A DNA stretch of 32,625 bases from Alphaproteobacteria bacterium (GCA_030431875.1 JAUIIG010000033.1:1-32625), one strand, 5' to 3'; positions 14,057 to 22,944 are shown, counted from the first letter of the stretch. Translations and numbers: made by a program. The notes: a model not told the origin generated them from the sequence alone.

Positions 14057-16654
14057 TTACCTAACCCGCGCAGGCGCCACGATCACCGCGTTGGCCAGCA
14101 ACAAGTCCAAGCCGTCGAGGTATCCACGAACGGTCGGGTCATGCACGAAGCCGATGGCGAGGCCGCGGCCTGTCTGTTCGGCGATCATGTAGGGCTTGTA
14201 GGCCATCTGGCGGCGGTTCTCGTCCCAGACGTAGCCCGATGCCACCAGCTCTTCCGGTCCGGCATAGCGCACAACGTTGGTGCCGTTCGACAGGCTGAGC
14301 GGGGTGAGGATCAGCGATCCGTCGGCGAAGACGACCGGCGCGTTGCCGTCGTATCCGGCAGCGAGGAAGCTTTCGCCATCGACCACCGTATTCAGCAGCG
14401 CGCCCGGCAGGGTGTCGGGGCGGCGCGAGGGATCGACGATGGCTTCGCGGTACTCCGCCTCGTCCTCGATCGCCGTTCCGGCTACGGTGTCTTCCGCTTC
14501 GTCCTCGTCCGGATCGCCGCCCAGCACCGTCTCCCGGCTGGTGGAGAACAGCGCGTTGTCGCCGCTGGCAAAGCTCGCCAGCGCGTCGCCATAGGCCACC
14601 AGCACGCCGCCGTCCCGGACATAGGTCGTCAGGGCAGAGCGGGCAGAGGAGGGCAGGGTGTAGACATCGGGCACGATCACCACGTCCCAGTCATCCAGCT
14701 GAGCGCGGGCCACGGTGCCGCTGCGGATCGGCGCGACGGGCAGGCCAAAGCGCTGCTCGATCACGTAGCGCGTGGCACCGGCGGACAGCGGCGAGATGCC
14801 ATCTTCCCAGACCATGGCGATCCGCGGCGCGGCGAGGCGCACGAAGCTGTCGCTGCCGAGGTTCGGACCGTCCTCGACCCAGCCGCTGTCGAGCGGTGCG
14901 GTTTCGGCTCCGATGGCAGCGGCGAGGGTGGCGAGGGCATCGCCCATGTCCGGGTTGTCGCCGTGGGAGAAGACCACCGTGCCGCGCGGGAAGCTGCGGC
15001 CATTCACGGTGAAGGCGGTGTCGGTCGCACGGCCAACCAGTCCGCGCTTCAGCGCCTCGGCCACCAGTTGCACCTGTCCGCTATCGGTCCACGGCACGGC
15101 CACGCCGAAAGCCCCGGCGGCTGCGGTAAGCGAGGGCATGGCGTCGTCCGCCGAGACCAGCGTGCCTTGCTCGGCATTGGCGCATTCGGTGACCTCCAGC
15201 CCGCTCATCAGGCCGACCGACCAGGCGGTGGTGTCATAGATTTCGTGCGGCAGGTCACTGGCGCGGCGTTCTTCCTGCGCGTCGATGAAGTCGGCGGGCA
15301 ATTCCACGTCGCGGTCCAGCAGGCTGCGAATCAGCCGCGCAGTGGGCTGGCGCATCGAGATCGAAAGGTAGCCGCGCGGATAGGACCGTCCGCAGGCACT
15401 GACCGGGCCATCGACGCGGCCTACGCTCACGCCCTGGTGGGCCAGGCGGCGGGCGAGCTGTTCGGCGTTCCACCGGCGGTCTGCCAGGTCGATCACGAAC
15501 CAGCCGCTGCCGGCGTCGCCCTGCGCGGCGGTGCGGCGGTAGGTGGCATAGTCATTGAGGAACATGTCCGCATTGCGCGCCACGGTTTCTGCCGTCGCCA
15601 GCGTCGAGACGAAGTGATTGCGCACGGTATCGGCGTAGGTCAGCGTCTCGCCGTTGCTGCGATCCCAGACGAGGCCGCGCGCGGACGATTGCTCGAAGGT
15701 CATGGCAATCGCACCGTTCAGCGTTGGCCAGGTGTCGCCGTAGCCGGGGTAGAAGGCGTCGAAGACCTCGCGGGTGAAATAGGGCTGGCCCATCCGGTCC
15801 AGCCAGGCGCCGATATTGCGGCCCAGCACGTGCTGCTTCGCCCGCTGGTCGGCGGTGATGTAGGGGTTGAACGGGTCCGCGCTCGGCGGGAAGAAATAGG
15901 TCGAATCCCCGCCCATCTCGTGGGCGTCCACCAGCACTACCGGCTGCCAGTCGCGCACGGCGGCGACCTTGCCCTGCGTTTCCGGCTGGGTCAGCGCGAA
16001 CCAGTCGCGGTTCATGTCGAACAGGTAGTGGTTGTAGCGCCCGCCCGGCCACGGCTGGTCATGCCCGGCCGTGTAGCGATCGCCCGAAGGTGCGATCCCC
16101 AACTGGGCGTAGTAGGAATTGGTGAAGCGCGCGCGCCCGTCGGGGTTCTGCATCGGGTCGATGATGACCACGCTGTTGGAAAGGATGGTGTCGACCAGAT
16201 CGTCTCCCTGCGCGGCGAGCAGGTGGTAGGCCAGCGCCAGCGCGGCGTCGGAGCTGCTGATCTCGTCTCCGTGGACGCCATAGGATAGCCACGTAACGGG
16301 CAGCGAGTCCGGCGCGGGTGCACCGCCAGCGGCAATGCGCTGCATGTCCGCCTGCACCGCCTCGATCCGCGCCATGTTCGCTTCATTCGTGATCACGGCA
16401 TAGACCAGCGGGCGGCCTTCCCAGCTTTCCGCATATTCGACCAGGCGCATGCGTTCCGGCGCGGCTGCGGCCAGCGCCTGCATGTAGGCGATCACCTGTT
16501 CGGGGCGGCTGATCTGTTCGCCGGAGCGGTGTCCTACGGCCTCTTCCAGCGTCGGGATCGCCGGGTCGAACCGGCCGTCGAGGAAGCTTTGCGCTTGCGC
16601 CGGAACGGCGAAAGCGAGGACTGCGGCCACAAGGCCGGCGAACATGCGGATCAT
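14057..16654 (-). CDS. Secreted M14-family zinc carboxypeptidase
   Basis: The product is 865 residues. A Sec signal (hydrophobic 5-18, cleavage after AQA near 21) exports it. The M14 domain follows (about 50-370): zinc ligands His128 and Glu131 in GVHGDE, NPDGRAR near 170, the third ligand candidate His245 in DAHEMGG, and the catalytic Glu candidate Glu321 in FEQSSARG. About 490 further residues form a C-terminal extension, including a segment (about 590-750) reminiscent of a glutamine amidotransferase-like fold, as seen in long bacterial M14 proteins. Start 16654 has GGAG at 6 nt. It is divergent from the LysR gene (132 bp), which might control it. Confidence 0.9.
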   Translation of the reverse strand: MIRMFAGLVAAVLAFAVPAQAQSFLDGRFDPAIPTLEEAVGHRSGEQISRPEQVIAYMQALAAAAPERMRLVEYAESWEGRPLVYAVITNEANMARIEAVQADMQRIAAGGAPAPDSLPVTWLSYGVHGDEISSSDAALALAYHLLAAQGDDLVDTILSNSVVIIDPMQNPDGRARFTNSYYAQLGIAPSGDRYTAGHDQPWPGGRYNHYLFDMNRDWFALTQPETQGKVAAVRDWQPVVLVDAHEMGGDSTYFFPPSADPFNPYITADQRAKQHVLGRNIGAWLDRMGQPYFTREVFDAFYPGYGDTWPTLNGAIAMTFEQSSARGLVWDRSNGETLTYADTVRNHFVSTLATAETVARNADMFLNDYATYRRTAAQGDAGSGWFVIDLADRRWNAEQLARRLAHQGVSVGRVDGPVSACGRSYPRGYLSISMRQPTARLIRSLLDRDVELPADFIDAQEERRASDLPHEIYDTTAWSVGLMSGLEVTECANAEQGTLVSADDAMPSLTAAAGAFGVAVPWTDSGQVQLVAEALKRGLVGRATDTAFTVNGRSFPRGTVVFSHGDNPDMGDALATLAAAIGAETAPLDSGWVEDGPNLGSDSFVRLAAPRIAMVWEDGISPLSAGATRYVIEQRFGLPVAPIRSGTVARAQLDDWDVVIVPDVYTLPSSARSALTTYVRDGGVLVAYGDALASFASGDNALFSTSRETVLGGDPDEDEAEDTVAGTAIEDEAEYREAIVDPSRRPDTLPGALLNTVVDGESFLAAGYDGNAPVVFADGSLILTPLSLSNGTNVVRYAGPEELVASGYVWDENRRQMAYKPYMIAEQTGRGLAIGFVHDPTVRGYLDGLDLLLANAVIVAPARVR

Positions 16655-16728
16655 CGAAGACTCCAAGGGTTCCCTGTTACAGGTGAAACTGTCCGCAGGC
16701 GGGAGCGCGGTCAAGCTGCCCCTCGGGA

Positions 16729-16773
16729 TAAGTGCAAGAATCTTGCCGCCAGCCGCATGCCTGCCTAAGTGCA
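16729..16773. promoter_or_regulatory. Repeats in the M14-lysR divergent region, candidate operator
   Basis: TAAGTGCA occurs twice in direct orientation (16729-16736 and 16766-16773), and GCAAG-AAT-CTTGC (16734-16746) is a perfect 5-bp inverted repeat overlapping the first. LysR regulators usually bind such sites between divergent genes. The assignment is an inference from position. Confidence 0.3.
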
Positions 16774-16786
16774 CCAGCCAAGCACC

Positions 16787-17581
16787 ATGAAACGCACGCA
16801 CCTGCCCCTGAACGCCTTGCGCGTATTCGATGCCGCCGCGCGGCACCTCTCGTTCACCCGCGCGGCGGACGAACTGGCGGTGACGCCTGCCGCCGTAGGG
16901 CAGCAGATCCGCGCGCTGGAAGACGTGCTGGGCGTGGTGCTGTTCCGCCGCACGTCGAAGGGGCTGGAGTTGACGGGAGAGGCCGAAGCGGGCCTCGATT
17001 CGCTGCGCGACGGCTTCCTCAAGTTCGAGGAAAGCGTGCAGGCCATGCAGGCCGGGCAAAGCTCGTCCAACTACGCCATTGCCTGTCCGCGCGAATTCTA
17101 TGCCCAGTGGCTGGCCCCGCGACTGGCGGCTTTCCGCCGCGACAATCCCGACGTTACCGTGCAGCTGACCGCTGACGAAAACGCCGATTTCACCGAGGCC
17201 AACCTCGATCTTGCCATCCGGCTGGTCGAGGGACCTGGCGAACTGGAGGGCGAGAAGCTGGTCGGCGGGTGCAAGGTTTGCGTGGCCGCGCCAGGCGCTC
17301 CCGACAGCTGGATTTCCTGGCCCACCTACGAACCGCCCGAGGGCGCCCGCGTGGCGCTGCAGGTGGGCAACGCCGGACAGGTACTGTCCTCGGCCATTGC
17401 CGGGCTGGGGCGCGCATGGCTGCCGCTGCCGCTGGTATCCGAAGCACTTGCCGACGGTCGGCTGGAAGTCATCGGCGAACCCGAGGATTGCCGCCGCAAC
17501 TACTGGCTGGTCGCCCCGCGCCCGCAGTGGCGGCAGAAGAAGGTGAAGGCGCTGGTGGCGCATCTCACCGGCGATGCCTGA
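16787..17581 (+). CDS. LysR-family transcriptional regulator (GcvA-like)
   Basis: The product is 264 residues. The N-terminal winged HTH is obvious (residues 8-66: LNALRVFDAAARHLSFTRAA, DELAVTPAAVGQQIRALEDVLG). The effector domain (about 90-255) is shorter than in typical 300-residue LysR proteins but has the usual GLGRAWLPLPLV element. The start of the HTH, PLNALRVFDAAARHLSFTRAA, resembles the GcvA/AmpR subgroup. ATG 16787 is preferred to an upstream in-frame GTG at 16769. Its stop overlaps the start of the GNAT gene by 8 nt, so the two are co-translated. The divergent M14 carboxypeptidase gene is a possible target. Confidence 0.9.
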   Translation: MKRTHLPLNALRVFDAAARHLSFTRAADELAVTPAAVGQQIRALEDVLGVVLFRRTSKGLELTGEAEAGLDSLRDGFLKFEESVQAMQAGQSSSNYAIACPREFYAQWLAPRLAAFRRDNPDVTVQLTADENADFTEANLDLAIRLVEGPGELEGEKLVGGCKVCVAAPGAPDSWISWPTYEPPEGARVALQVGNAGQVLSSAIAGLGRAWLPLPLVSEALADGRLEVIGEPEDCRRNYWLVAPRPQWRQKKVKALVAHLTGDA

Positions 17582-18104
17582 CACGCCCACGCTGACCTCG
17601 CCGCGCTTCCTGTGCCGCCCGCTGCGACAGGGTGACGAAGGTGCCTTCTGGCCGGCGTTCTCTAGCGAAGAGCAGATGCGCTACTGGTCGCGCGGGCCGT
17701 TTGACGATCGCGGTGAGTTTCGTGACTACCTGTTCGACAGCAAGGGCGAATGGGGCGGGCGGACCTGGATCTGCGAACCGCATTCAGGCGGTGCTCCGGT
17801 GTTCCGCATGGTCGCCAGCAGCAATGTCGAGCAGGTGGCAGAGATCGGCTATATCCTCGTCCCCGGCAACGAAGGGCAGGGCATTGCCCGCGAATGCCTG
17901 ACCGCGCTGATCACCCACCTGTTCCGGGTGGAGCACTTTCACCGTATTTTTGCCGACGTCGACCCGCGCAATCGCCGCTCCAACGCCTTGCTTGAGCGCC
18001 TGGGATTCACCCGCGAAGGACACCTTCGGCATACCATGAAGACCCACATCGGCTGGGCCGACACGTGGATGTGGGGGCTGCTGGCAGATGAATGGCCGCA
18101 CTAG
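17574..18104 (+). CDS. GNAT-family N-acetyltransferase (RimJ/RimL type)
   Basis: The product is 176 residues. The fold reads as a RimJ/RimL-like acetyltransferase: TSPRFLCRPLRQGD at the N-terminus, then VAEIGYILVPGNEGQGIARECL (about 88-109), where the NEGQGIA turn binds acetyl-CoA, then FHRIFADVDPRNRRSNALLERLGF (about 122-145), the standard motif B. It would acetylate an amine on a protein N-terminus or small molecule; the substrate cannot be told. ATG 17574 overlaps the lysR stop by 8 nt. Confidence 0.88.
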   Translation: MPDTPTLTSPRFLCRPLRQGDEGAFWPAFSSEEQMRYWSRGPFDDRGEFRDYLFDSKGEWGGRTWICEPHSGGAPVFRMVASSNVEQVAEIGYILVPGNEGQGIARECLTALITHLFRVEHFHRIFADVDPRNRRSNALLERLGFTREGHLRHTMKTHIGWADTWMWGLLADEWPH

Positions 18105-18189
18105 GCGCGATTAAGCTTTGACGCGTTAAGCCAGATGTGCTGCCACAGGGCAGTTACACAAGTTACGATCCAACAGGGGGTATCGACAG

Positions 18190-19407
18190 ATGTTCAAGAC
18201 GTTCCGCAATTCCGCCCGAAAATCCGCAATGCTGCTGGCAGGCGCTGCCGCAGTGCTTGCCACACCCGCGCTGGCGCAGGTGCGCGATCTCGATAACGAA
18301 GCCAGCGACGTGCGCGTGTTCCAGGGCCGGGTCGCGGGCGAACCCGCCGTATTCTACGTCACCACGCCAGCCGAGGGCTCGCTGCAGATCGACGTGCTGG
18401 CCCAGGGCGAGCTCGATCCCATCGTCCGCGTGCGCGACGCCGAGAGCGGCGAGACCATTGCCGAGGACGACGATGGCGGTGAAGGGCTGAACTCGCGCGT
18501 CACCATCAGCGATGCTTCGCGCCGCATCGTGATCGAAGTCGACAGCTTCGGCGCCGACTGGGCGGAAGATGGCGAGGACTATGGCGGTTCCTTCGACCTG
18601 CGCCTGGCGATCAGCAATTGTACCGCCGGGGGCGGCACCGCGATCACCTATGGCGCCAGCGAAAACGGCTCCATCTGCGGTGCGGAGAACCTCTACACCT
18701 TCGCGGGCGAAGCCGGCCAGACGGTCGAAATCGCCATGATCGCGGAAAGCGACGATCTCGATCCCTACCTCGAACTGCGCGACGCCGATGGCGAGACCGT
18801 GGCCTTCAACGACGACGGCGGCGACAGCCTCAACTCGCTGCTGCGCCACACCTTCGAGGAAAGCGGCACCTATACCGTGGTCGCCACCAGCTATGGCGGC
18901 ACCACCGGCGACTACCGCCTGCGGGTGCGTTCGCAGCGCGTCGCTTCGGCGCAGCTGCCGCTGCAGGTGATCGGCCTCGATGACGAGGCCAGCGGCGAAC
19001 TGGTGTCGAGCTGGAGCGGCGGTGAAGACGGCCTTGGCCTGACGCACATCGATTACCAGCTGAGCGATGCCGCACGGGCCGCGCTTGCGCGGGGCAACGG
19101 TGAAGTGACGATCCGCATGACCTCGGCTGGCGGCGCGGATGCCGACTTCGGCGGTTCGATCGACCCCTATGTCGAGATCGGCTTCGACACCCCGCTGGGC
19201 TTTGCCGTGATCGACGCGGACGACGATGGTGCGGGCGACCTCAACTCGCTGCTGCCGATCGACCTTGGCCCGATTGCCGGCAATTCCGCCCTGCTCGACA
19301 TGCTGCGCATCCGCGCCCAGGGCTTCGGCGGTTCGGGCGGAGCCTATACGCTGACCATCACCGAAGGCATGGAACAGCGCGTCACCGACGGCTGGGGCAT
19401 CGAATAG
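18190..19407 (+). CDS. Secreted protein with three PPC-like acidic repeats
   Basis: The product is 405 residues. A Sec signal with a basic start (MFKTFRNSARKSAM) is cleaved near ALAQ (30). The mature protein carries repeats of the bacterial pre-peptidase C-terminal (PPC) type starting near residues 76, 191 and 325: DPxx(R/E)xRDA(E/D)xGETxAxxDDGG, then LNS and a hydrophobic strand. Asp-rich loops suggest calcium binding. PPC domains normally trail secreted peptidases, but here no catalytic domain is present, so this is a stand-alone exported repeat protein, perhaps an adhesin or inhibitor. ATG 18190 lies 9-15 nt after an AGGGGG tract. A terminator follows at 19437. Confidence 0.8.
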   Translation: MFKTFRNSARKSAMLLAGAAAVLATPALAQVRDLDNEASDVRVFQGRVAGEPAVFYVTTPAEGSLQIDVLAQGELDPIVRVRDAESGETIAEDDDGGEGLNSRVTISDASRRIVIEVDSFGADWAEDGEDYGGSFDLRLAISNCTAGGGTAITYGASENGSICGAENLYTFAGEAGQTVEIAMIAESDDLDPYLELRDADGETVAFNDDGGDSLNSLLRHTFEESGTYTVVATSYGGTTGDYRLRVRSQRVASAQLPLQVIGLDDEASGELVSSWSGGEDGLGLTHIDYQLSDAARAALARGNGEVTIRMTSAGGADADFGGSIDPYVEIGFDTPLGFAVIDADDDGAGDLNSLLPIDLGPIAGNSALLDMLRIRAQGFGGSGGAYTLTITEGMEQRVTDGWGIE

Positions 19408-19436
19408 ACCGGACGGCTATTAGCACGCGAACAACG

Positions 19437-19464
19437 AAGGGCGGGGAGCAATCCCCGCCCTTTG
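19437..19464 (+). terminator. Intrinsic terminator after the PPC-repeat gene
   Basis: AAGGGCGGGG (19437-19446), loop AGCAAT, CCCCGCCCTT (19453-19462): a perfect 10-bp stem running into a short T tract. Confidence 0.75.
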
Positions 19465-19661
19465 CGCTTTCCGGATTATCAAGAGGCGCGCGTAAGTGCC
19501 TGCTTCGCCAATATTAAATTGCTGTAAGGAAGCGTGAACCCAAACAATACATGCTATGGACCTAATTGTTGCCACGCTCTGCCCTTGTTAAGTCGGCAAT
19601 GAGGGGAAGCGACGGTTTGACTTAAGCGGGGTGCAGCAAGGCATGCCGACAGGGGGTTGCC

Positions 19662-20564
19662 ATGGCTGACCGAGACGACGCGTCCGATCTATCGACCGAC
19701 GAAAGCGTGTCCGCTGCCGACTTCGTACGCGGCTTCGCCAAGTGGCGCGATACGGCGCAGACTTCTCCGGTGTTCATTTCCACCCACGGGCGGGTGACCC
19801 ATGTCCTGACCAACGTGGAACAGTTCCAGCGCATGGCACTGGCCGCTTCGGATACCAGTAGAATGAGCCAGAGCTCGCTTTACGGTTTGGCCGACTATGT
19901 GCGGGAAGGGGTCGTGGTTGTCGATGCGGAGGAGCGCATCCTCTACGCCAATCCCTTCGCCAAGGCCTATTTCGGATTTCCCGACCAGTTCATCGGCGAG
20001 GCAATGCTGGACCTTCTGCCCGGCATCGCTGGCTCGATGTTCATCGCGCAGATACGCCGGACCGGCAGCTCACGCGAACCCTTGGCTGCCGACCTGCCAT
20101 CGGTGCTGAAGCCGGATCGGTGGCTCCATTTCCAGACCATTCCCCTGCATGCGAACGTGGCCATCACCTTCCGCGATATAACCGAGGAGGTCTCTGCCCA
20201 CCGTCTCGCCGACGTCAAACAGGCTACCATCCACGCCATCAGCCAGCATCCCGATGTCGGCTATATCCGCCTGTCGCCGACGGCCTTGATCGAGCGGGTC
20301 GACGAAACCTTCAGCAACTGGATCGGGCTTTCGGAAGAACGCCTGGCCGGCGTGAAGATCGTCGACCTGTTGCAACGCAAGGACCGCGCCGAGGCTTCCG
20401 AAGCGATCAGCCTGGCTGTCAACGAAGGCAAGGAATGCCGTTTCCGTGCCAACTTTGCTCCCAATCGCGAGGGGCTGCTGGTTGCCGATTGCTCCTGCGT
20501 GCCCTTGCGGGGTGCCTATGGCCTGGAAGGGGCAATCATCGTGTTCACCCGGGTACACGACTGA
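19662..20564 (+). CDS. Phd/YefM antitoxin-like domain fused to two PAS domains
   Basis: The product is 300 residues, cytoplasmic. Residues about 18-60 (SAADFVRGFAKWRDTAQ, PVFISTHGRVTHVLTNVEQFQRM) have the pattern of a Phd/YefM type II antitoxin DNA-binding domain: S-x-x-x-F-x-x-x-F, then V-x-I-T-x-H-G-R and a hydrophobic x-x-V-E-x-F. Two PAS domains follow, about 73-180 (GVVVVDAEERILYANPFAKAYFG) and about 190-297 (DETFSNWIGLSEERLAGVKIVDLL). There is no kinase, GGDEF or HTH output and no neighbouring toxin. It may be a DNA-binding regulator with PAS sensory input. ATG 19662 is a good start. The 254-bp region before it contains only the previous gene's terminator and no clear promoter. Confidence 0.75.
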   Translation: MADRDDASDLSTDESVSAADFVRGFAKWRDTAQTSPVFISTHGRVTHVLTNVEQFQRMALAASDTSRMSQSSLYGLADYVREGVVVVDAEERILYANPFAKAYFGFPDQFIGEAMLDLLPGIAGSMFIAQIRRTGSSREPLAADLPSVLKPDRWLHFQTIPLHANVAITFRDITEEVSAHRLADVKQATIHAISQHPDVGYIRLSPTALIERVDETFSNWIGLSEERLAGVKIVDLLQRKDRAEASEAISLAVNEGKECRFRANFAPNREGLLVADCSCVPLRGAYGLEGAIIVFTRVHD

Positions 20565-20583
20565 CCAACCCGGCCAAGGCCGA

Positions 20584-20600
20584 TTGCACGGATTGTGCAA
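20584..20600. promoter_or_regulatory. Inverted repeat between the PAS gene and the tadE-like gene
   Basis: TTGCAC, 5 nt, GTGCAA: a perfect 6-bp inverted repeat 20 bp after the PAS gene stop. It has no T run, so it is not an obvious terminator. It could be an operator for the 20766 gene. The rest of this 200-bp gap shows nothing recognisable. Confidence 0.25.
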
Positions 20601-20765
20601 ATTGCATGACCGCTGGCGGCCAATGTCTTGCAGCGGAATTTACCATGGCGACCCGACAGGGGTAAGCGGGACAGCGGGTGGCCGCTGGTCGTTATGTAAA
20701 TTCTGCAAAACGGCCAGTTCGGGGCATTGCCAAACGCTTGAGGCTTGCATGGCAACCTTGGTTGC

Positions 20766-21227
20766 ATGGAAAAGTCCCCAGCACCACAAGCACCCGCCAG
20801 CCTTTGCCGCTGGCGCCGTTTCACCTGTCGCCTGCTCGGTGAAGAACGCGGTGCAGTCCTGATCGAAGCGGCCTTCGGGCTGCCCATCGTCATCCTGCTG
20901 TTGCTCGGGTCGGTCAGCTACGGCGTCTGGTTCATGGCGGCGCACAGCGTGCAGCAGGCCGCCAACGAGGCCGCACGAGCGGTGATAGCGGGCATCGACG
21001 CCGAGGACCGCGAGGCAATCGTCGCAGACGTGGTGGCCGACGGGGTGCTGTCCGCCGGCACGGTCGATGCCAGCAAGGTGACCGTCGATACGGAGCTTGT
21101 CGGCAACGTCTTCACGGTGTCGGTCAGCTACGACATTTCCGACAGCCTGCTGCTGTCCACCTCCATTGTTCCCCTCCCGCAAGGGCCGATCACGCGCGAG
21201 GCGCGCGTCCGGCTCAGCTCAATCTGA
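20766..21227 (+). CDS. TadE-like pseudopilin-family protein
   Basis: The product is 153 residues. After about 28 basic residues comes ERGAVLIEAAFGLPIVILLLLG, the TadE/TadG N-terminal motif: a Gly-Ala cleavage region, a Glu about five residues in, and one membrane helix (about 31-52). The rest is an extracytoplasmic domain. TadE proteins are minor pseudopilins of Flp/Tad pili processed by the TadV/CpaA peptidase. No other tad/cpa genes lie within the window. ATG 20766 has only a weak ribosome-binding site. The TadG-like gene begins 14 bp downstream, so the two form an operon. Confidence 0.82.
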   Translation: MEKSPAPQAPASLCRWRRFTCRLLGEERGAVLIEAAFGLPIVILLLLGSVSYGVWFMAAHSVQQAANEAARAVIAGIDAEDREAIVADVVADGVLSAGTVDASKVTVDTELVGNVFTVSVSYDISDSLLLSTSIVPLPQGPITREARVRLSSI

Positions 21228-21241
21228 TCAAGAGGCCAGCC

Positions 21242-22882
21242 ATGTTCTCAATCCGCAAACTTGCTCGTGATGAAGACGGTACCGCTGCGATCCTGCTGGG
21301 TATTTCGCTGCCGCCGCTGATGGCCGTCGGTGCCCTGGCGCTGGACCTTGGCTCGCTCTACCTCGCCGAACGCGAACTGCAGTCCATCTCTGATGCAGCC
21401 GCAGCGGCGGCCGTGGCCGAAGGGCGCGACGGGAACGAGGCAGAAATTGTCGCGGCGGTTATCGCCGAGAGCGGCGTCGAAGACGTGTCGGTCGTGGAGC
21501 TTACCCTTGGCGAATATACCCGCGATGTTGACCTGGCATGGGACCAGCGGTTCGATCCGACGTCGCTCTATCCCAATGCCACCCGGGTAGTGCTCACGCG
21601 CGAAGTGCCGCTGTTCTTCGGCAGTTTTGTCCTCGATGAAAACCAGGCGCAGGTTACCGCGCAGGCGACGGCGGCAAAAACCGACATGGCCGGGTTCATG
21701 CTGGGGACGCGGGTGGTGGACCTGCCGGGCGACCTCGCCAACAACCTGTTGTCGGCGCTGGCCGGGACGGCACTGGACCTGACCGACAACGATGTTGCCC
21801 GGCTTGCCAATGTCGAGATCGACGTGCTGTCCCTGGCCGAGGAACTGGGGCCCATCATCGGCATGGAGGGCGAGACTTTCGGCGAGATCTTCGATGCCGA
21901 CGTGCCGCTGTACCAGGTGGTGCAGGCCATGGCGGCGGCCACCGACGACCCGGTGCTGGCCACCGTGCTGGGCGACGTCGCCTCGCGCGTGGGCAGTGAT
22001 TACGTGTTGCTGTCCGACCTTATCGATCTCGGCCCGCTGGGAAACAGTGATGTCAACGATGGCCAGTCGGGCGTGAAGGTGGATGCCTATTCGCTGCTGC
22101 GCAGCGTTCTGCAGGCAGCCCACGGCGACAGCTACGAGGTGACGATGGACACCAACCTGGCCGGGCTGGCCAATGTGGAAGGGCGCTTGGCCGGCGGATT
22201 CTCGGAGGAGCGTTCACCCTGGCTGACGGTCGATACCATGGGCGACGTGACGCTGCGTACCTCGGAAACGCGGTTGCTGGTCACGGCTACCACCGGATCG
22301 CTGGCAGGCTTGCCGGCAGCGCTGGAAGTGCCGGTCTACACCGAGCTGGCGTCTGCCGAGGCGACCATGGCCGACATCGTCTGCGCCGCAGGTGATGGCA
22401 GCGAAGGCGTCTACGTCGACGTCACGCCATCGCTGGGAACGGCCGCGATCGCCAAGGTCAATCTCGACATGTTCGATGATTTCAGCGTGCCGTTGTGGCT
22501 GGAACCGGCGACGCTGATCGATACGCCGCTGGTTGCGGTAGATGCCTATTCCGACATTGCGCTGGGCGGCGAGGTGACGCAGCAGCTGCATTTCACCCCG
22601 GAAGATGTCGAAGACCGGCTGACCAAGACCGTCGGCACCACCGATGTGCTGCAGGGTGCGGCAAGCTCTCTGGTCGAGGATGTCGACCTGACCGTCGAAG
22701 TCGCCGGGCTCGGCCTGGGCTTGGGCGGATACACTGATCTTGTCGGCAACACGCTCGGGTCGGTCGCGCCGTCGGTAGACGAGCTGTTGGGCCAGTTGAC
22801 CGAATTGCTGGGCGTGAAAGTTGGTGCAGCGGATGTGACGGTGGATCGGCTGCGGTGCGGTCAGCCCACGATCGTTGCCTGA
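21242..22882 (+). CDS. TadG-like protein with long extracytoplasmic domain
   Basis: The product is 546 residues. The N-terminus has the TadG-type segment: ARDEDGTAAILLGISLPPLMAVGALALDLGSLYLAERELQSISDAAAAAA (about 8-57), one membrane helix followed by the conserved LQxxxDAAALAAA-like region. The remaining about 480 residues are acidic and outside the membrane; I see no von Willebrand factor A MIDAS (DxSxS), unlike many TadG proteins. Two Cys residues (about 383 and near the C-terminus) may pair. It follows the TadE-like gene by 14 bp with GAGG before ATG 21242. It probably acts in pilus anchoring or surface assembly. Confidence 0.8.
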   Translation: MFSIRKLARDEDGTAAILLGISLPPLMAVGALALDLGSLYLAERELQSISDAAAAAAVAEGRDGNEAEIVAAVIAESGVEDVSVVELTLGEYTRDVDLAWDQRFDPTSLYPNATRVVLTREVPLFFGSFVLDENQAQVTAQATAAKTDMAGFMLGTRVVDLPGDLANNLLSALAGTALDLTDNDVARLANVEIDVLSLAEELGPIIGMEGETFGEIFDADVPLYQVVQAMAAATDDPVLATVLGDVASRVGSDYVLLSDLIDLGPLGNSDVNDGQSGVKVDAYSLLRSVLQAAHGDSYEVTMDTNLAGLANVEGRLAGGFSEERSPWLTVDTMGDVTLRTSETRLLVTATTGSLAGLPAALEVPVYTELASAEATMADIVCAAGDGSEGVYVDVTPSLGTAAIAKVNLDMFDDFSVPLWLEPATLIDTPLVAVDAYSDIALGGEVTQQLHFTPEDVEDRLTKTVGTTDVLQGAASSLVEDVDLTVEVAGLGLGLGGYTDLVGNTLGSVAPSVDELLGQLTELLGVKVGAADVTVDRLRCGQPTIVA

Positions 22883-22944
22883 CGACTGGTTGCGCCGTTA
22901 CCGCTACCCCATCGGCGATACCGGCAAGCAGCCAGGACAGGGGC

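Noticed and set aside
14141-16288. A 715-codon plus-strand frame opposite the M14 carboxypeptidase gene
   Set aside because: The minus strand has a signal peptide, zinc motifs and normal codon use; the plus frame has low-complexity Arg/Gly/His composition and no motifs.
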